From Grammothele lineata (Eukaryota > Basidiomycota > Agaricomycetes > Polyporales > Polyporaceae), in contig NDFF03000134.1 in NCBI GenBank assembly GCA_002150815.3, positions 1-64,000 on the forward strand: a stretch of 64,000 nt of DNA, read 5' to 3'. Positions 58,118 to 64,000 of the stretch are shown piece after piece. The translations under genes were made by a program, and so were the position numbers. Each line of letters starts with the position of its first letter. Position 1 is the first letter of the stretch. The notes beneath the pieces were generated by a model. That model was not told where the DNA came from. It did no database searches and saw only the letters and a program-made list of their open reading frames with translations.

Positions 58118-59822
58118 CGCAGTGGGCTGGATGGTCGGCGGCAATAAGTACTAACAGAGATGGGAGAGGCGAAGGCTGCTACTGCCGTTCCGACCTGCAT
58201 TCTCTCAACGGAAGTAGGGATGATCTTTATACTATACCTCGACGTTCAAGAGGAGCCAAGACGGAATGTCGTCACAAGGCGCACGGTACTAGGATGCTCG
58301 CCCCGAGTGCGCGACGCACATCGACGCATCCGAGCAGCACGCCGAGAGGATGGTGCGCGTCTGGACACATGAGCAATGGACAGTGTGCAAGAGGAGCTCG
58401 ATAGACGGGCGCGAGAAGAAAGAAGCAAGGTCGACATATGGAGGTCCCGGGAGTCGGCGGAGGGGCCGGGGTCGGGAGTATCTCAGCCTGAGAGCATCGA
58501 CGCAGGGATCGTGCGTTGTTCTTCCTGCGAGCGGCCTAGCCGCCTGGGCGGTGGGCAAAAGCTCGAGGGCTCCGGGGCTCGCGAGTCGCGTCACTGGATC
58601 GCGTCCGAACTTCGAAATCCTAGACGCGAACGCCACTTCCGTCAGCCAGAAGCTTCGTTCTACGGGTGGAGTTCACCGTGACCAAGGCAACATACCTCAT
58701 CTGCACCTTCGAGTTGGTCCTTGGCTGCAATCTGGGGCGCGCTCGAGCACGCGTCCCGCGGCCATCAACGAGCGTTCTTGTCCGACGTCGGGCCCGCTCG
58801 CAGAACGCAAAACTGGCCGCGCGAAATGGGGGACAACTCGCAGCTGCCACTGGGTGTGGATACTTGAACCAGGCTAGCCATGAGCGTCTTCAAGTGGAGC
58901 CAGAGCGCGCTGATCGTCCGGCTGGCATCGCTGCGGAGGATCGTCCAACGTCCGGATCGAGGCAAGTGCATTGATGGCCATTCAAAAGTTGGTCGTCCAC
59001 ACACTCACCCAACAGCCCACAGCCATTGAAATACGTCGGGGCGTATTGACACCTGACCCCCGCCCATCGGCCCAACTAGCAGGACCAACATCAGAGGGTG
59101 GTTTGCGGACTGAATGGCAGGATCGGTGCGAATGTTGTCCGTTGCCCGTTCACGTGTGCGAAGAAAAGAACGCGCAGTCCTCTGATGGATGGTCGGCGCG
59201 GGCCCTTGAGAAGCAGTACCACCCGAGCGGTACCGAGTGCACTGAGTGGGGCCTCGAAGATGTCGAAGACTTTGAATCAGCCGGCGGCTCCTACGAAAGT
59301 TTCCCTTTTCGGCGAGTGGTCCGTACGCAACGCTTGTGATGGTGACTTTTGGTAGGAGGATGTATGTATCCGAGTGCAGTGGATGGACATGATAATCTGC
59401 AGGCGGGCCAGCGGGGGTGAGAACTTCGTTGGGTTAGCACGATGGCGTGCTTCCAGTTGGAACGAGCCTCGACGTCATGGCTGCTATGGCCGAGTTCTAT
59501 TAGATGATAAGTGACGGACCAGAAAGGAGGTTGGATATAAACGTAGGACGAACCGACGAGCTGATAGTATGTGGGCACATCGTTTGAGTTGCGAGGCGGG
59601 TTCAAAGCTCTCGTTAGGCGAAGTGTCATCTTGACGCCACGTGGGCGTTCGGGTAAGACGGGTTTAGTTCCGGGCCGGAACCCGTATGCTCTGGAGGCAA
59701 ATGAAACGAAGGTTTGCGAAGTGGATAGAGGTCGACAGTCGTTCGTTCGCTCGTTCATCGTAAGTACATCCACTGAAGTCCCCAACCACAGGCACTAGCA
59801 CCCCAAGAGCCTCGGATCCAAA
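58118..59822. other. M35 promoter and spacer to GH79-B
   Basis: No gene seen. The minus-strand TATAAAG of the M35 gene lies at 58225-58231. Confidence 0.5.
58225..58231 (-). promoter_or_regulatory. TATA box of M35 protease
   Basis: TATAAAG on the minus strand, about 108 bases upstream of the chosen ATG. Confidence 0.45.
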
Positions 59823-61600
59823 TCAGAACTCCAACAGAACCGCCTCCGTCGACGGCAAGTCCAACCCCTCACTCAACACGACCGTCTCAGTCACCACGCC
59901 CCCCTTAGGCGACACGTCCGCCGTCTCGAAGCTCTGCCCCGCCCACGTCAAGTTCGCCGTATCGTCCGCATGCTGTATAACCAGCCTCCTTGCCGTCGCA
60001 GTCGTCTTCCCCTGTACCCCTCCAAAGTCGAGATGCACCACCGGGCGCGCCCCAGCACCATCGTTGGTCGAGAGGAAGGCCCCGAGGTTGACGAAGACGG
60101 CGCGCGCGAGCGTGCCCCGCTCGAACGCGGCGTAGCCCGTGACGTTCGCGTTGCCCACAGAGAGCTCCGCGACCTGCGCGGCCCCAGAGGTGCCTACGAG
60201 CGTGTTGATGACGAGCCCGGCGTAGTACGCGGGCTGGATGTGCGGTGGCGTGGGCGGGTCGACAGGCGAGCCGTCGATGATAGAGCGGTTCAGGCTGACG
60301 GGTTGGATCTGTCACGGGAAACAAGAGGGAGAATAGATTGGAATAGCTCAATGACACGCTTCGAGCGCGAGGTGGGGCGTTTTTGGCTCACCCAGTTATA
60401 TTTGTACCCGACCCCTTCGTGGAAGAAGGCTCTTCCTGATCCCTATCGTCGCTGCTTGCAGCGTGTAATCGATCGCCCACAGCGCTATTCCAGCCGTGTT
60501 GCTGACGCCGGGCGCTCCGTGGCATGCGATGCTGTTGGTCTCGCTACAGGCGGTAGAAAACAACCCAAGTCAGCCGCTGATACAGCGATGACGTCATGAG
60601 CATCTTACCCGAGGACGTAGTCCAAGCCCTGCGCGTGCGTTGCAGCGATGTCCGCGTTGAAGATTGAGAGGTTGCCCCGGATTGCGGTCTTGCTCATGAA
60701 CGACACAAGCGGGAAGTCACCCCCATTGCAGAACGCGGCGGAGTAATGATGCTGTGAGATGCTGTAACGCAAGTTTAGGTAACGGCCAACTCCGCGCGGA
60801 AACGCGAGGACGTACACGGTGATCGCCTTCCCTGGCGTACTGTTCAAGATTCCCAGGTCAAATATCTCCCGCGGGGTGAATCCCTGGTTCGCGAACGCCG
60901 CGCCCTGCACCGTCACAGGCCCGCTCTTCCCACTGATCCCCGCCGCCTGCACCGCCGCGCCCGCAATGTTCTCCCAGTCCGGCACGTAATCGTCCACAGA
61001 GTAGTTGCTCGGCCGCAGCCCGTTGTTCTTGTACAAATCCGCCTCGTTCCCGACCTCGATGCGGTCGAGCACGACACCCGCAGTGTCCGCCCCCGAGCCG
61101 GGAGCGAACGCCTTCATAATAGAACGCGCCATGTTCGCCGCGTTCGTCGCGTTGTCCGCGCCGAAGTTGACGCCCCAGACCATGTGCGTGCCGCGGGGGA
61201 GGAATCGCGAGAGCGCGTAGTACTCATCGCCGACAATGATCTTCGTCGCCTCGGGAAATGGTGTGATCGTGTTCGGGGGCGGGAACTGGTCTTCGTTGAT
61301 CGTCACAGTGGGCGACCAGACGGTGTGGTCCTCCGAGTCGGCGCCGACGCGGATCTTGGGCGGCGTGCCAGTGAGGGAGGCCAGGTTTGAGAGGGCGGCG
61401 TGCGTGAAGGTGTTTTGGGAGTCGGTGCCGGCCCAGTCGGGCCACCGGTCTTGCTCAATGGAGAAGGAGACGAGGGCTGAGGAGAGGTTTTGCGCGCCGC
61501 TGGGAGGGGTGTTGGGGATGGAGACGGTGACCGCCGCGGCGGAACGAGCGAGTAGAGGAAGCACAAGGGCAGCGAGGAGGCGGAGAGGCGGTCGCGCCAT
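59823..61600 (-). pseudogene. GH79 beta-glucuronidase-like gene (copy B, frameshifted)
   Basis: It has the same four-exon plan as copy A (60816-61600, 60609-60761, 60392-60543, 59823-60308). It has a signal peptide, RVGADSEDHT, IEVGNEADLY with the acid/base Glu, and GETNS with the nucleophile Glu. In exon 3 copy A reads GIEELFFHEG, whereas here the bases after GGGATC read AGGAAGAGCCTTCTTCC, one base longer, so the frame shifts and meets TAA just before the exon end. Exon 3 is 152 nt against 151 in copy A. Exon 4 is open and well conserved (ending AVLLEF), so the lesion looks young. The conserved parts would encode a secreted enzyme for glucuronic-acid-bearing glycans. An in-frame Met also exists at 61609. 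Confidence 0.85.
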
Positions 61601-61656
61601 GGCAGTCATACCGAATCAGAAAGACACGGGCAGGGAGCCATCTCGACGCTGCAGAC

Positions 61657-61664
61657 GTTATATA
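61657..61664 (-). promoter_or_regulatory. TATA box of GH79-B
   Basis: TATATAAC on the minus strand, about 57 bases before the ATG at 61600, nearly the same distance as in GH79-A. Confidence 0.5.
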
Positions 61665-63078
61665 CGCATCACGAGCGACGGTGGAGGGGAAGCGTGACGG
61701 CGGTCGAGGGCGGCGCTGCTCATCGGCATGGGAAGCGAAGAGTCGAGTGACGGAGCGGGAGGGCTTTTGCTTGCGTCTGCTGCCGTCCGTCCGTGCGAGG
61801 ACGGTGCCCGAGAATGGAAGGTCCCGCCTTAGCCCCGTCGAGCACGACGCTCGGCGCGCGCCCGAAATAGAGCCCGCCATGCGTCCTCGTCCTGCTCCGG
61901 CGGCGAAGATTCCTGCAAACGGCACCGAGAGACCAGGTCGCAAGCACGCGCGAGGCACAGTCCGCGCCGCCGCTTCTGCTCGTCGGAGGGCCATTCGTCT
62001 TTTGCATTCAGCAGATCAACTGCCAGAAGGAGTTTTCAGCGCGCATGCATGTTTCCCTGCACGATGGGACAGGAGTGGAGGCGAGTCTGCCATATTCGCT
62101 TGGCAGTCTGCTCAAATGGGGCTTGTGAATTGTGTTGATTGACTTGCTGTGAGAGCGCTTACCTCCTTTTGAATAGACTACCGTGGGCGTGTAGGTGTCG
62201 TGACGACAGCTATAAAACGTGCCGCAGCCGTCTGTAGTGATGAAAGGCCAAAGGAAAACGGGTAAGATTATACCACGACACATCCACTGAGGAGCATTTT
62301 CGAACGTAATCTTGATGCTCATCTTGCGCAAAAGGCCCCGAGGGGTCACAGCTTCCGCATCGTACCTGGCTTCTGACTTCCAGAACTTGACCGTTTTTGA
62401 CGTTCTCCACCCCCGCAGTGCCTTGCAAACACCCCGCAGCGCATTCTACTTCCTCTGATGGCGTGCCGCGTTCGAGCCCCGGCAGAGGCCAAGTATAACT
62501 TGAGCTCTGCCTCGCGGACGTCGGCCGCACGACCAATAAACGGGAGAAGCGTTTTCAATGGGAGTATGCGAGGGCACCTGGACAAATGAGGTGGCAGGAG
62601 GCACGCGTCTGGCGCGAGGAGGGTGCAAGTGGACGAAGGGGTCCGCCTGAGGTCAGCTCGCATATAGGAGGCGCGAGGCAAGGTTCGGCGCACCAAAATA
62701 TCACCCAGGTCATTCGTCTAGAAAGCGATCATCTCGTAAATAATGCCCGAAGGAAGCGAGTTAGCTCGTTTGGAGAGAGCAGAATTACCCTGTTGCGTCT
62801 GTAAGTCTGCGTCATGCTCTCATCACTCTGCAAACGCGTTGATGGGGGTTTAAGGGGAAGGAGTATCGAACATTGAGACGGTATAGCCCATCGACAAAGT
62901 GGGTGAAAGAGCGCAAGACGATCGCGCCGCCGGCGCACTCCATCTCCAGCACGAACGTCACGCACAGCGTTACGCCGTCTAGTGACAGACTGTCACGCGC
63001 AGATTCAGTCTCTTTGAGCCTTACTCTATGTCTAAATACGCACAACGAGTCTCTTCTGGCACAAGTAGTGTTGCGCAG

Positions 63079-63190
63079 GCGTGACCTGAGGTCACGACTT
63101 AACGACCTGGCGTGACCTGGCGCCAAGTCGACCTAACAAGGTGACCTGAGATCGGGTCAGCGCTCGTCACACAACTTGGCGCTTATGTCA
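63079..63190. repeat. Palindrome-rich GTGACCT repeat patch
   Basis: GTGACCTGAGGTCAC is an odd-length palindrome; GTGACCT recurs three times, and GCGCCAAGT with ACTTGGCGC forms an inverted pair about 45 bases apart. Such clusters are typical of the ends of DNA transposons or MITEs. No partner end is visible in the window. Confidence 0.5.
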
Positions 63191-63914
63191 CCGAGCGCCG
63201 AATGAGGTCGTCCGGGACGCCCGGGAACCTGGGAGGGTTGGGCGCCAACGGGCCAGGCTCACCCTGTGTGCATCGCGACATCCTCCAAATTCGCGAGAGG
63301 ATGTTCAACTCTCTTAGCTACGGAAGATACAATGCCATGGAAGATGTATGCACACCTGAACTAGAATGCAGTGAAGCTGATTGGCTAGAACATCTAGGAA
63401 AGTAAGATCAAAATACAAGCCTAAAAGGCAAGCCCAGAGTCACGGGTGATAAGTTGCTCAGTCAGTAACTATCCGCCGATTGCTGCCACCGGGCCTGGGT
63501 AAGCCTTAAGCGCAAGTACATAGCAGAGGAGGCAACGTCTGCTGATGTTGTAGTGCAGGGGAAATGGAAAAAGGAAGCCGCGAAAGTCTGCTCTGCTCAG
63601 ACAGGTGCTGAGCGCTGCTTACAATCATTTAACAACCATAATACACCGTTAACCTCCAAAAATGGGCCTGCTACGACTTTATATTGTGAACGGTCACGAG
63701 CGCGAGAGCGTGCAAAGAAGCTCACATTGGGTACGTATAGAGACAGGGTATATAAAGGAAGGACTAGTACGGTACTCTAGACAAACCACATGGTAAGGGA
63801 CATGAATTGAGACCGGAATGCGATAGGAACCAGGGAGTGACTAAGCAAAGTATTGCGCGAGAATTGCGCATGTATCTACTAACGAGTCCGATGCGTCCGA
63901 TATCACAACACCTT

Positions 63915-63995
63915 CCCTCAATTCGAGCGCGATACACGAAAAAACGAGCGAAAATCGACCAAAAATCGACACAAAAACATACCAAAAACCGATAC
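63915..63995. repeat. A-tract / ATCGAC repeats at window end
   Basis: Units such as AAAATCGAC and ACCAAAAA recur several times in the last bases. This is an AT-rich patch unlike the rest of the window and may be the start of a repeat or a transposon edge cut off by the window. Confidence 0.5.
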
Positions 63996-64000
63996 CAGAT

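Larger units (their letters stand above)
61610..64000. other. GH79-B promoter and gene-free right end
   Basis: About 2.4 kb without a supportable gene. It holds the GH79-B TATA box near 61660, a palindrome-rich patch at 63072-63190, and A-tract repeats in the last 90 bases. The short open frame at 63202-63405 has no recognisable motif. Confidence 0.5.

Noticed and set aside
60392..60543. Alternative splicing to rescue the GH79-B frame
   Set aside because: No GT donor lies before the shift that would keep the conserved exon end; the paralogue uses the same donor after the shifted stretch.

Overview
This window looks like nuclear DNA of a wood-decay basidiomycete, probably a polypore-type white-rot fungus. 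It is GC-rich, genes carry many short GT-AG introns (mostly 50-70 nt), TATA-type promoters precede the secreted-enzyme genes, and the content is typical of lignocellulose decay: a high-potential-type laccase, two AA9 lytic polysaccharide monooxygenases (LPMOs), two CBM1-GH10 xylanases, two GH79 glucuronidase-like genes and a secreted M35 metalloprotease. No bacterial signatures or CRISPR array were seen. I worked out exon boundaries by hand from splice signals, reading phase and comparison of paralogues inside the window.

Layout. 1-17 kb: secretome block with GH79-A (-), laccase (-), a tiny Thr-rich secreted protein (+) and two AA9 genes in tandem (-) that were duplicated together with about 1.3-2 kb of upstream DNA. 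16.7-28 kb: a DUF6593-like gene (-), then the housekeeping pair RVB1 (-) and HAP5/NF-YC (+) sharing a short divergent promoter, then a 21-exon gene (+) for a 1,299-residue protein with a canonical EF-hand loop, three ZZ-type zinc fingers and a C-terminal coiled coil. 29-41 kb: F-box-like gene (+), GH10-A (-), a hypothetical protein with a KEN box (+), HET-domain gene A (-) and a DNAJC3/p58IPK-type ER co-chaperone (+). 41-50 kb: a long low-complexity nuclear protein (-) with SUMO-interaction motif, NLS, polyQ and C2H2-like finger, then IMP dehydrogenase (+). 50-62 kb: GH10-B (+), HET gene B (+, interrupted), M35 protease (-), GH79-B (-, frameshifted). 62-64 kb: no gene seen, palindromic and A-tract repeats.

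How it fits together. GH10 and CBM1 would bind and cut xylan, GH79 would remove glucuronic acid type residues, AA9 would cleave cellulose oxidatively with copper, laccase would oxidise phenolics, and M35 would digest protein. Three gene families occur as pairs, and in each pair one member shows damage: GH79-B carries a net +1 frameshift, GH10-A has lost the GT donor of the intron that splits its catalytic nucleophile codon, and HET-B is split by a 1.7-kb element with terminal inverted repeats. The region therefore reads as a duplicating and decaying accessory block around conserved genes (RVB1, HAP5, DNAJC3, IMPDH). The most unusual protein is the EF-hand/triple-ZZ protein at 23.1-28.1 kb.
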